DNA of 64,000 nucleotides from Tessaracoccus lacteus. Its GTDB lineage: Bacteria > Actinomycetota > Actinomycetes > Propionibacteriales > Propionibacteriaceae. Both the position numbers and the translations under genes were made by a program. The notes under the pieces were generated by a model. The model saw only the letters and a program-made list of their open reading frames with translations, had not been told where the DNA came from and did no database searches. This document shows positions 47,402 through 55,188 of this stretch, one piece after another (position 1 is the stretch's first letter; each line of letters opens with the position of its first letter). The stretch covers positions 1,302,001-1,366,000 of the forward strand of contig NZ_CP123967.1 in the NCBI RefSeq assembly GCF_029917005.1, written 5' to 3'.

Positions 47402-48084
47402 ACCTGTTCTCCCAGGCGGTCGCCTGGCTGGGCGATCCGGCCAACTGGGTCGGCCCTGCCGGCATCCCCGTGCGGACGGCGCAGCATCTCCTGGTGACCG
47501 CCGTCGCGGTCGGCGCCGCCGCCCTGGTGGCGCTGCCCGTCGGGGTGGTGATCGGGCACACCCGGAGAGGGGCGGGGATTGTCGGCGCGATCGTCGGCGC
47601 CGCGCGTGCCATCCCCACGCTCGGCCTGCTCACGCTCTTCGGGCTCGCACTCGGCATCGGCATCGAGGCCCCGCTGCTCGCCCTGGTGCTGCTCGCCGTT
47701 CCGTCGTTGCTCGCCGGCGCCTACGCGGGTGTCCAGTCCATCGACCCCGCCATCGCGTCGGCGGCCAGGGCCGTCGGCATGAGCGGTCCACAGGTTATCG
47801 TCGGCGTGGAGTTGCCGCTTGCGTTGCCGGTGATGGTCGGCGGGCTGAGGGCGGCCACTCTGCAGGTGGTGGCCACCGCTACGTTGGCCGCCTACACCTC
47901 CGACACCGGGCTGGGGCGGTATCTGTTCGCGGGGCTGAAGTCGCGCGACTATCCGCAGATGCTCGCCGGGGCGCTGCTGGTCATCGCGCTTGCGCTGCTG
48001 CTCGAACTCGTCCTGGCCGCGCTCCAGCGGCTCTGCGCCCGCATCGCCGACCCCTCCCGCCAGCCCACCCGAACCCGATCCTGA
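47398..48084 (+). CDS. osmoprotectant ABC transporter permease 2
   Basis: The 228-residue permease carries about five helices and the coupling loop ASAARAVGMSGPQVIVGVELPLALPVMVGG. ATG 47398 overlaps the previous stop. A 13-bp gap leads to the substrate-binding lipoprotein gene. The pair with permease 1 suggests an OpuC-type heteromeric channel. Confidence 0.92.
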   Translation: MNLFSQAVAWLGDPANWVGPAGIPVRTAQHLLVTAVAVGAAALVALPVGVVIGHTRRGAGIVGAIVGAARAIPTLGLLTLFGLALGIGIEAPLLALVLLAVPSLLAGAYAGVQSIDPAIASAARAVGMSGPQVIVGVELPLALPVMVGGLRAATLQVVATATLAAYTSDTGLGRYLFAGLKSRDYPQMLAGALLVIALALLLELVLAALQRLCARIADPSRQPTRTRS

Positions 48085-48097
48085 GAGAGACACCACC

Positions 48098-49009
48098 ATG
48101 ACCCACCGCATCGCGCTCGCCGCGCTCAGTGCAGTCCTGGGAGCATCGCTGCTTGCCGGCTGCTCCGGGGCCGACCCGCTGGCCACCGAGACCGGCCAGA
48201 GCACGCCGTCGACCTCGATCGTGATCGGGTCCCAGGACTACTACTCCAACGAGATCATCGCCGAGATCTACGCGCAGGCCCTCGAGGGGGCCGGATACAC
48301 CGTCGACAGGCAGTTCCGCATCGGCCAGCGCGAGATCTATCTCCCCGAGATCGAGGCCGGCAGCATCGACCTCTTCCCCGAATACACCGGCAACCTGCTC
48401 CAGTACTGGGAGCCCGACACCGACGCGCGGCTGGCGGACGACGTCTACGCGGCGCTGGAGGAGGCCACCCCCGACGGCCTGCGCGTGCTCGACCAGTCGG
48501 AGGCGAGCGACCAGGACTCCTACACCGTCACCCGCGAGTTCGCCGACATGTGGGACCTGACCACGATCGACGACCTGGCCGACGTCACCGAGCCGTTGAC
48601 GCTCGGCGCCAACTCGGAGGCGGAGTCCAGGCCCTACGGCCCGAAGGGCCTGATGGACACCTATGGGATCGAGATCGGGTTCACCCCGATCGAGGATGCC
48701 GGCGGCCCGCTGACCGTCAAGGCGCTCAAGGACGGCGACATCCAGCTGGCCAACATCTACACGGCGGACCCGGCGATCAAGGCGAACGATCTCGTGTCGT
48801 TGCAGGACACCAAGGGTCTGTTCCTTGCCTCGCACGTCGTGCCGCTGGCCAGCGACAACGTCGACGACGCGGCGGCCGAGGTGATCAACACCGTCAGCGC
48901 CGCCATGACCCCCGACGACCTGATCGCGCTCAACGCCCGAAGCGTCGACGAGGAGCTTCCCGCCGCGACGATCGCCACCGACTGGCTCTCCGACGAGGGT
49001 CTGGCCTGA
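48098..49009 (+). CDS. osmoprotectant-binding lipoprotein (OpuCC-like)
   Basis: The 303-residue protein has a lipoprotein signal with LLAGC as the lipobox, followed by a periplasmic-binding-type domain. TSIVIGSQDYYSNEIIAEIYAQ and the later EIEAGSIDLFPEYTGNLLQYW are typical of quaternary-amine-binding proteins. It would capture betaine or choline outside the cell for the adjacent permeases. It is the fourth gene of the transporter operon. RBS is GAGAG. Confidence 0.93.
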   Translation: MTHRIALAALSAVLGASLLAGCSGADPLATETGQSTPSTSIVIGSQDYYSNEIIAEIYAQALEGAGYTVDRQFRIGQREIYLPEIEAGSIDLFPEYTGNLLQYWEPDTDARLADDVYAALEEATPDGLRVLDQSEASDQDSYTVTREFADMWDLTTIDDLADVTEPLTLGANSEAESRPYGPKGLMDTYGIEIGFTPIEDAGGPLTVKALKDGDIQLANIYTADPAIKANDLVSLQDTKGLFLASHVVPLASDNVDDAAAEVINTVSAAMTPDDLIALNARSVDEELPAATIATDWLSDEGLA

Positions 49010-49046
49010 CCCGGGCGGGCCCGCCAACCTCCGGAAGGAGTACCCC

Positions 49047-49348
49047 GTGACCATCGCAGTGGCGCGACCGGGGCCCTTGGCGGGCTCACCGCCCGGATTC
49101 TCGCCGAGCAGGGCGTCCCGCAGCGTCTGCTCGCCCACACGCCTGCCCGTGCGCCGCACCTGCCCGGCGCCACCGTGCACGCCTTCGACTATGCGGATGC
49201 GGACGCGTCTCGAGCAGCGCTGACGGGAGTGGACACGCTCCTGATGGTCTCCGCCCAGGCGCAGGTCAGTGACGCGGTGCGAAGCATCACGGGAACCGAC
49301 CCGATCACGCTGGCCGACCACCTGAGGTCTCATCCGCCGACGGCGTGA
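49047..49348 (+). pseudogene. remnant NmrA-type NAD(P)-binding oxidoreductase
   Basis: A good RBS (GGAAGGAG) and GTG at 49047 begin a frame that shifts at about 49060. After the shift the translation reads GATGALGGLTARILAEQG, then DTLLMVSAQAQ, and ends DPITLADHLRSHPPTA before TGA at 49348. These are the N- and C-terminal parts of an NmrA/SDR-like protein of about 280 residues, so about 150 residues in the middle are missing. The gene is dead by frameshift plus internal deletion. Confidence 0.75.
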
Positions 49349-49369
49349 CAATTGGTCAGCGTCGGTTGT

Positions 49370-49391
49370 ATGGTCAGCGCATGCTGACCAT
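49370..49391. promoter_or_regulatory. palindromic operator covering the CmtR-like start codon
   Basis: ATGGTCAGC-GCAT-GCTGACCAT has 9-bp perfect arms and includes the ATG at 49381. A further TGGTCAGC half-site is 18 bp upstream. Symmetry and position fit an ArsR/SmtB-family operator used by the encoded regulator itself. Confidence 0.75.
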
Positions 49392-49740
49392 AACTACCCG
49401 GTTGGACGTCATGAATCGGCTCGGCCGCGCCATGGCGGATCCCACCCGATCCCGGATCCTGCTCGAGCTGCTCGACGGTCCTGGCTACCCGGCGACGCTT
49501 GCGGCGAACCTCGGGCTGACCAGGACCAATGTGTCGAACCACCTGGCCTGCCTCAGGGGCTGCGGAATCGTGGTGGCGGAGCCCGAGGGCCGGCGCACCA
49601 GATATGAGATGGCCGACGCCCACCTCGCCGCGGCCCTCCGGGCGCTGGTGGACGCGACGCTCGCCGTCGATGATGGAGTTCCCTGCATCGACCCGACCTG
49701 TTCGGTGGTCGGCTGCTGTGACGCGGGGGAGTCCCGGTGA
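49381..49740 (+). CDS. cmtR: ArsR/SmtB-family Cd/Pb-responsive repressor, CmtR-like
   Basis: The 119-residue winged-helix repressor keeps C57 and C61 in HLACLRGCG and C102 in VPC. These are the same positions as the metal-binding Cys of Mycobacterium tuberculosis CmtR. Extra Cys follow (TCSVVGCC) and may bind more metal. It probably binds Cd(II) or Pb(II) and releases the overlapping operator. The stop overlaps the next GTG start, coupling it to a CDF-type transporter. Confidence 0.9.
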   Translation: MLTITTRLDVMNRLGRAMADPTRSRILLELLDGPGYPATLAANLGLTRTNVSNHLACLRGCGIVVAEPEGRRTRYEMADAHLAAALRALVDATLAVDDGVPCIDPTCSVVGCCDAGESR

Positions 49741-50408
49741 CCGCGACGGCCCTGGAGCCTGCCCGCAGGGACCTGCTCCGCCGCCGGATCCGGCTTGTCG
49801 TGGCGTTCACCATCACGTGGAATGTGCTCGAGGGTGCCGTTGCGCTCGTCGCGGGGCGGGCGGCCTCGTCTGCCGCCCTCATCGGGTTCGGCCTCGACTC
49901 CGTCGTCGAGGTCCTCTCCGCGGCGGCCGTGGCCTGGCAGTTCGCCTCGCCCGAGCCCGAGAAGAGAGAGCGCGCCGCGCTGCTCGTCATCTCCATCGCG
50001 TTCCTCGCGCTGGCCGCCTACGTCACCGTCGAGTCGGTCCTCGCGTTGACCGGGCTTCGCGAGCCTGAGCACTCGACCCTCGGCATCGTGCTCGGCGTGC
50101 TGAGCCTCGTGGTGATGCCCGTCCTGAGCTGGTTTGAGCGGCGCACCGGCCGCGAGCTCGGCTCCGCCTCCGCGGTCGCAGACTCCAAGCAGACGCTGAT
50201 CTGCGCCTACCTGTCGGCCGCCCTCGTGGTCGGACTCGGGCTCAACGCCCTGTTCGGCTGGGCTTGGGCCGACTCGGTTGCCGCACTGTTCATCGCCGGG
50301 TTCGCGGTGCGGGAGGGCGTCGAGGCGTGGCGCGGCCGCGCCTGCTGCGCCGCCCCGGTGTCCTTACTGACGGGCGAGGTGCAGGCCTGCGACGATGGTT
50401 GCTGCTGA
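49737..50408 (+). CDS. cation efflux protein (CDF-type) with Cys-rich tail
   Basis: The 223-residue membrane protein has about six helices with acidic residues in ALIGFGLDSVVEVLSAAAVAW and GWAWADSVAALFIAGF, as in CDF-type metal antiporters. The normal cytosolic C-terminal domain is absent. The chain ends RACCAAPVSLLTGEVQACDDGCC, a Cys cluster that may receive metal. GTG at 49737 overlaps the CmtR stop. It likely exports Cd, Pb or Zn. Confidence 0.85.
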   Translation: MTATALEPARRDLLRRRIRLVVAFTITWNVLEGAVALVAGRAASSAALIGFGLDSVVEVLSAAAVAWQFASPEPEKRERAALLVISIAFLALAAYVTVESVLALTGLREPEHSTLGIVLGVLSLVVMPVLSWFERRTGRELGSASAVADSKQTLICAYLSAALVVGLGLNALFGWAWADSVAALFIAGFAVREGVEAWRGRACCAAPVSLLTGEVQACDDGCC

Positions 50409-50432
50409 GGGCGGCCGGATTCACGGTGAGGT

Positions 50433-51134
50433 TCAGTCGGCGAGGCGGTCAAGCCAGGCGTCGATGACCCGGGTGGCCGCGCGGGCGAGGCCCGGCCCGA
50501 AGGCTGCGGCGTCGGTCCGGAGGCGTTGCGGGTCCACGCCCGCCGCGGCGAGCTCGTGGGCGTGGCCGATCAGCCAGCTCTCGATCCGGGTGTGATCGGC
50601 CTCGAGATGGAACTGGAGCGCCAGCACCGTGTTGCCCACCGCGAAGGCCTGGTTCGGGAAGCCGGGTGTCTCGGCCAGCTGCGTCGCCCCCTCCGGGATC
50701 TCGAACTGGTCCCCGTGCCAGTGCAGCACCGGGTGCCCCTCCAAGGGGGTGAGGACCGAAGCGCGCCCCTCGTTGGTGAGCGTCAGCGGCGCGTACCCGA
50801 TCTCGTGGCGGCCGGTGGGCGCGACGTCGGCCCCCAGGGCCCGCGCGATCAGCTGGGCACCGAGGCAGACACCCATCGTCGGCAGACCCGCGTCGAGCCG
50901 GGCCCGGATCGCGCGCTGCTCCTCGACGAGGAAGGGGTACCGGTCGCCGTCGTAGACGCCGATCGGCCCGCCGAGCACCACCAGCAGAGCTGGTGCGAGC
51001 GCGCGCTCGGGCGGAATGCCGTCGAGGCCGGCTTCGAGGTACTCGATCTCGTAACCGTGCGCCTCGAGGGCGGGAGCGAGGATACCGAGGTCCTCGAACG
51101 GGACGTGACGGATCGCGAGCGCTGTGCGGGACAT
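50433..51134 (-). CDS. class I glutamine amidotransferase (GMP synthase-like)
   Basis: The 233-residue protein has the catalytic Cys in MGVCLGAQLIARALGA, the His in LQFHLEADH and a nearby Glu, the triad of class I glutaminases. It has no synthetase domain, so it is not GMP synthase. Stand-alone members act on metabolites such as gamma-glutamyl amines. The substrate is unknown. It is a single gene. Confidence 0.88.
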   Translation of the reverse strand: MSRTALAIRHVPFEDLGILAPALEAHGYEIEYLEAGLDGIPPERALAPALLVVLGGPIGVYDGDRYPFLVEEQRAIRARLDAGLPTMGVCLGAQLIARALGADVAPTGRHEIGYAPLTLTNEGRASVLTPLEGHPVLHWHGDQFEIPEGATQLAETPGFPNQAFAVGNTVLALQFHLEADHTRIESWLIGHAHELAAAGVDPQRLRTDAAAFGPGLARAATRVIDAWLDRLAD

Positions 51135-51172
51135 GGCGCGACCCTACTGCCGGAACGAGTCCCGGTCACCGG

Positions 51173-51343
51173 AGTCGAGCAGGCGGCCGGCACCGGCCCC
51201 AGCAGCCAGTCCGGATCCATGATGCTGCCCAGCTCGGGATCGTCCTCGGTCCCGATCACGCACGGGATGGCCACCCCGCACTCGTTGATGATCGAGACGA
51301 TCTCCTCGAGATAGTCCAGCCCGTCGCCCTCGTCGTCATCCAT
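51173..51343 (-). other. doubtful small open frame in the 51135-51529 gap
   Basis: A frame from ATG 51343 encodes MDDDEGDGLDYLEEIV, then IPCVIGTEDDPELG and DPDWLLG, which looks protein-like. It then runs out of frame into the amidotransferase gene. It may be a damaged gene or coincidence. The rest of the gap, to 51529, holds nothing I can identify. Confidence 0.25.
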
Positions 51344-51570
51344 CTCGAGCCCCCTTGCGTCAACAAGTGCTTCCCGAATGAGTGTGACGTAGCCTACCGA
51401 CAGTTCCTGGTGGATCCTGTGGGCTGTGTGTGGGGGGAGGGGGAGCCGACAGGCGCAATCAGCAGGTCGGAAGACGGTGTGTAGAACCCGTGAGGCCAGC
51501 ACCTCGCGCCGACCCTTTCCGCACAAAAAGGGACTGCCCCCAGTTTGCTTGACAGATTTCTAGGGGTGGG

Positions 51571-52452
51571 TCAGGCGGCCTGTGTGGTCGTGTGATGGAC
51601 TGCTTCGAACTCTACTGGGGTGAGTTTGCCGAGACGCCGTTGGCGGCGTCGGCGGTGGTAAGACTTCTCGATCCAGGTGATCATGGCCAGCCGCAGCTCG
51701 GCCCGGCTGGTCCACGGGTGGCGGTTGAGGACGTTCTTCTGCAGCAGCGCGAAGAAGCTCTCCATGGCGGCATTGTCGGGACTTGAGGCGACCCTGCCCA
51801 TGGAACCTGTGAGGTCGTGGACCTTCAACTCGGCCACATAGGTGTGGGCTCGGAATTGGCTGCCTCGGTCCGAGTGGACGATGCAACCAGCAACTGGTCC
51901 GCGACGTTGGACGGCCATGCGCAGGGCGTTGATCGCGATCCGCTTCTTCATGCGGGTGTCGATCGAGTACCCCACAATGCGGTTGGACCAGACGTCCTTG
52001 ACCGCACACAGGTACAGCTTGCCCTCGCTGGTGCGGTGCTCGGTGATGTCGGTCAACCACAACCGGTTAGGCCCCTCGGCATGGAACTGGCGCTGCACCA
52101 GGTCATCGTGGACCGCCGGCCCGGGCTTCTTCCATGACCCGTTCTTGACCGAGTGGAACGAACGGATCCGCTGCAGCTTGCAGAGCCGGTGGACTCGGTT
52201 CTCACCAGCGGTGATGCCCATCTCGGGCAGGTCATCGGCGATGAGGCGATAACCCAGACCAGGGTCTTCGGCATGCAGGTCGATGGCGGCGTTGATCAGG
52301 TGTGCATCGTCCCAGTCGCGCTGCGAGACTGGGCAGGCGAGCCACTGGTAGTAGGCCTGCCGCGAGAAGCCCAGCACCCGGCAGGAGACCGCGACCGGCA
52401 CCCGGAGCGTCCCCTTGGTCTGGGCCAGGTCGGTGACCAAGGGGAACATCAT
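51571..52452 (-). CDS. IS3-family transposase OrfB (DDE integrase domain)
   Basis: The 293-residue frame carries the DDE catalytic triad at WLTDITE, VHSDRGSQF and DNAAMESFFALLQ. It overlaps the end of OrfA with ATG 52452, and the sequence CCCAAAATGATG at the join is compatible with a programmed frameshift that makes the OrfAB transposase. Its product cuts and joins the IS ends. Confidence 0.93.
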   Translation of the reverse strand: MMFPLVTDLAQTKGTLRVPVAVSCRVLGFSRQAYYQWLACPVSQRDWDDAHLINAAIDLHAEDPGLGYRLIADDLPEMGITAGENRVHRLCKLQRIRSFHSVKNGSWKKPGPAVHDDLVQRQFHAEGPNRLWLTDITEHRTSEGKLYLCAVKDVWSNRIVGYSIDTRMKKRIAINALRMAVQRRGPVAGCIVHSDRGSQFRAHTYVAELKVHDLTGSMGRVASSPDNAAMESFFALLQKNVLNRHPWTSRAELRLAMITWIEKSYHRRRRQRRLGKLTPVEFEAVHHTTTQAA

Positions 52453-52727
52453 TTTGGGTTGATGTCGCGGGACAGGTAGGCGGCGGCGCGGCGCAGGACT
52501 TCGTTCTCCTGCTCCAGCAGCCGGATGCGCTTGTTGGCTTCCCGTAGTTCGGCTGCGGAGCGGTTGTCTGCGGCGGGGGCATCAACACGATCGGCCTTGG
52601 CCAGCCAGTTGCGCAGGCAGGACTCACTGATCCCGAAGTCCTTGGCGATCTGGCCGATCGGGGCCTCGCCCTTGCGGGCGACCGCGATCACATCATCGCG
52701 GAACTCTTTCGGATGGGGCTTGGGCAT
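52449..52727 (-). CDS. IS3-family transposase OrfA
   Basis: The 92-residue frame starts MPKPHPKEFRDDVIAVARKG and holds the helix-turn-helix IGQIAKDFGISESCLRNWL and a leucine-zipper-like KRIRLLEQENEVLRR. It binds the IS ends. The start could also be ATG at 52736. Confidence 0.92.
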   Translation of the reverse strand: MPKPHPKEFRDDVIAVARKGEAPIGQIAKDFGISESCLRNWLAKADRVDAPAADNRSAAELREANKRIRLLEQENEVLRRAAAYLSRDINPK

Positions 52728-52910
52728 GACATGCATCCTCTCACCAGGCCCTCACGGACCTGAGATGTTGATGTCAACCAAACCCGGGGCAGTCCCAAAT
52801 GGCTCTTGTGTCGGATGTGTGGGTGCCCAGTGGAGCTGAAAGTGGAGCACACCGCTGTCCGGCTGGGTTCTTTGCTGTCAAAGGGTTCAAGAACTAGAGC
52901 GGATAGCGGT

Positions 52911-53405
52911 GTGCAGAACTCAATCTTATGGCGTCGGCTGCTGGGTGTCGATCACACGATCATCGACGGTGTTGAACTCGACGATCAGGCGGGGGTGTTG
53001 GTGTGTCGTGTGCGGCCTGCGAAGCGGGCGAGAGGCAGGTGTGGGATCTGCTGGCGGCGATCTCCGGGCTATGACGCTGGTGGTGGTCGACGACGCTGGC
53101 GGGGCCTGGATCTGGGAACCATGAGGGTGTTCCTCGAGGCCGAAGCGCCGCGGGTGTCGTGCCGTGTCCATGGGGTGGTGGTCGCCTCGGTGCCGTGGGC
53201 CCGTCACGGGGCTGGTCACACGTAGGAGTTTGATGCTCAGATCGCGTGGCTGGTCACGCAGTGCTCGAAATCGGCTGCGTGTCAGTTGATGCGGATCGCG
53301 TGGCGCAGTGTCGGCAGCATCATCGAGCGTCACTGGAATGACCTGTCGAAGGAGCAGGACCGGTTCGCGAGGCTGCGGCGGATCGGTATCGATGAGATCA
53401 GCTAC
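52911..53405 (+). pseudogene. truncated ISL3-family transposase with in-frame stop
   Basis: GTG 52911 starts VQNSILWRRLLGVDHTIIDGVELDD, an ISL3-type N-terminus, followed by the Cys-pair region (CGIC). TAG at 53223-53225 interrupts the frame, which then continues with EFDAQIAWLVTQCSKSAACQLMRIAW to GIDEISYR near 53405, where IS481 sequence takes over. The catalytic domain is missing, so it is inactive. Confidence 0.85.
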
Positions 53406-53619
53406 AGGGGCTGGTGCGGGTCGGCATGGTGTGTGGCCGCGACGACCGGGTCACCAAACCGGCTTCGCCGTCGGCGGCGTACCGGTCGAGCCAGGTCCTC
53501 ACGCACTTGCGGGAGACACCCATCGCCGCAGCGATGTGGCTCTGAGGCCAACCGGCTTGATGGCGTTGAACGATCAGTAGTCGACCATGAACGGTCAACC
53601 GGGCACTACCGTGGGACAC
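53398..53619 (-). pseudogene. N-terminal fragment of an IS481-family transposase
   Basis: From GTG 53619 the frame reads VSHGSARLTVHGRLLIVQRH and QSHIAAAMGVSRKCVRTWLDRYAADGEAGL, the IS481 helix-turn-helix. It stops near 53400 at the junction with the ISL3 fragment, without the integrase domain. An 11-bp inverted repeat (GAGAACCTCCG, 53620-53630 and 53666-53676) lies just upstream. Confidence 0.8.
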
Positions 53620-53743
53620 GAGAACCTCCGCGCTGGAATGGGCCGTAGACACGCCACATCCCATCCGGAGGTTCTCACCCGTTCAAGCAGACGCGCTGCT
53701 ACCAACGTCCTGGCCGGGTACATCTAGGTCGGCGTGCAGCTGG

Positions 53744-53776
53744 AGGCGCTGCCTCCCGGCAGGGGAGGCAGCGCCT
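53744..53776 (-). terminator. hairpin at the end of the minus-strand ars operon
   Basis: A perfect 14-bp stem (53744-53757 with 53763-53776) and a 5-nt loop overlap the arsC stop codon. There is no T-run. It would also act against readthrough from the opposite strand. Confidence 0.7.
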
Positions 53777-54179
53777 AGTTGCTGATGGAGACGATCAACT
53801 CCTGGATTCGGGCTTTGATCTCGTCACGAATGGGGCGCACGAGCTCGATGCCCTGGCCCGCCGGGTCATTGAGCTTCCAGTCCTCGTAGCGCTTGCCGGG
53901 GTAGAACGGGCAGGCGTCGCCGCACCCCATCGTGATGACGACATCGGAGGCTTGGACGGCCTCGGGCGTGAGCACCTTGGGCTGCTCCGCTGTGATGTCG
54001 ATGCCCTCTTCGCGCATGGCTTCGACGGCGGTGGGATTGATCTGGTCGGCGGGCATGGAGCCGGCGGAGCGGACCTCGATCCGGTCGCCGGCGAGGTGGC
54101 GGAGGTAGCCGGCTGCCATCTGGGAGCGGCCGGCGTTGTGGATGCAAACGAACAGCACGGACGGCTTGGTGTCGGTCAT
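53775..54179 (-). CDS. arsC: arsenate reductase ArsC (low-molecular-weight phosphatase type)
   Basis: The 134-residue enzyme reduces arsenate to arsenite. C12 lies in the phosphatase-like loop CIHNAGRS, and C86 and C90 in MGCGDACP match the redox relay of thioredoxin-linked ArsC. It is the last gene of the minus-strand operon, 16 bp after the arsR-arsC fusion. Thioredoxin genes of the same operon can recycle it. The product is the substrate of Acr3. Confidence 0.95.
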   Translation of the reverse strand: MTDTKPSVLFVCIHNAGRSQMAAGYLRHLAGDRIEVRSAGSMPADQINPTAVEAMREEGIDITAEQPKVLTPEAVQASDVVITMGCGDACPFYPGKRYEDWKLNDPAGQGIELVRPIRDEIKARIQELIVSISN

Positions 54180-54195
54180 TGTCGGGTCTCTTTCG

Positions 54196-55188
54196 TTAGC
54201 GGCTGGTGAGGGAGTCGAGCAGGGTGCGGACGCGGGCGGCGATGTCGTCGCGGATGGCTTCGACGCCCTCGGCAGAGGCGAGGGCGGGGTCTCCGACAGC
54301 CCAGTCCTCGTAGCGGACGCCGGGGATGATCGGGCACACGTCGTCGCAGCCCATGGTGATGACGACATCGGCGGCGCGGACCGCGTCGTCGGTAAGCGGC
54401 TTGGGGAACCGCTCGATAGCGGCGTCCTCTCCCTCGATCTCGGTGAGCAGCGAGCGCACGTGCGGGTGGACATCTGGTGCCGGTCGTGACCCGGCAGAGC
54501 GGGCGACGACCTTGCCATCGGCCATCTGGTTCACCAGCGCGGCCGCGAGCTGGGAGCGGCCGGCGTTCTGCACGCACACGAACAGCACCTGCGGTACACC
54601 CGTCTCGCGGTCGCGGGTGAGGTCGGCGAGGCGTTGACGGGCGAAGCGTTCGGTGAGCGGGACGAGGTGTCGGGCGACCTTCGCGGACCGTAGGAGACCG
54701 GCGTAGGACTCCCGCACCATAGTGACCACCAGGTCGCGACTCAGCGTGTTGAACTCGTTAGTCAGTTCTTGTGCGAGGCGGTCGATGACGTGTGCGTCGA
54801 CCTCTCGGGGCGACTCGGGCCGGTCTCCGGTGGGATCGGCGGCGACGGTGGATGCGAAGCCGTCGAGGAGGGTCGTGACGGCGGTCTGCCTGGTTGGGAC
54901 GATGCGGTAGTACACCCAGGTGCCGCGCCGCTCGGATGCGAGCAGGCCGGTGTCTTTCAGTACCTTCAGGTGGTGGGAGATGGTGGGCTGGGAGACGTCA
55001 GCGAGTTCGGCAAGGTCGCAGACGCAGGACTCGCCGCGCGGGTCGGTGGCGATGGCCGAGAGCATCCGCAGTCGGAGCGGATCGGCCAGCGCCTTCAACA
55101 TACCGGCCACGGTGGTGGCCGCGTCCAGGCCGATTGCGTGCGCCTCGGCAGGCGCGCACGTCTCGACCGTTGTGGGTGTTTCGGTCAT
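54196..55188 (-). CDS. ArsR-ArsC fusion protein
   Basis: The 330-residue chain joins an ArsR-type winged helix (residues 20-110, with metalloid-binding-type ESCVCDLAEL) to an ArsC phosphatase-type domain (from about residue 200) with CVQNAGRS and MGCDDVCP. The linker region of about 90 residues is helical. The ATG at 55188 overlaps the acr3 stop (ATGA) and follows AGGAGG. It could sense arsenite and reduce arsenate in one polypeptide. It differs from the free arsR upstream. Confidence 0.9.
   Translation of the reverse strand: MTETPTTVETCAPAEAHAIGLDAATTVAGMLKALADPLRLRMLSAIATDPRGESCVCDLAELADVSQPTISHHLKVLKDTGLLASERRGTWVYYRIVPTRQTAVTTLLDGFASTVAADPTGDRPESPREVDAHVIDRLAQELTNEFNTLSRDLVVTMVRESYAGLLRSAKVARHLVPLTERFARQRLADLTRDRETGVPQVLFVCVQNAGRSQLAAALVNQMADGKVVARSAGSRPAPDVHPHVRSLLTEIEGEDAAIERFPKPLTDDAVRAADVVITMGCDDVCPIIPGVRYEDWAVGDPALASAEGVEAIRDDIAARVRTLLDSLTSR

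Larger units (their letters stand above)
51530..52796 (-). mobile_element. IS3-family insertion sequence
   Basis: Terminal inverted repeats begin GGGACTGCCCC at 51530 and as its complement ending at 52796; similarity extends to about 25 bp with a few mismatches. A 3-bp flank AAA on both sides fits a target duplication, although A-runs make this ambiguous. It holds two overlapping transposase frames, both intact. Confidence 0.9.
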
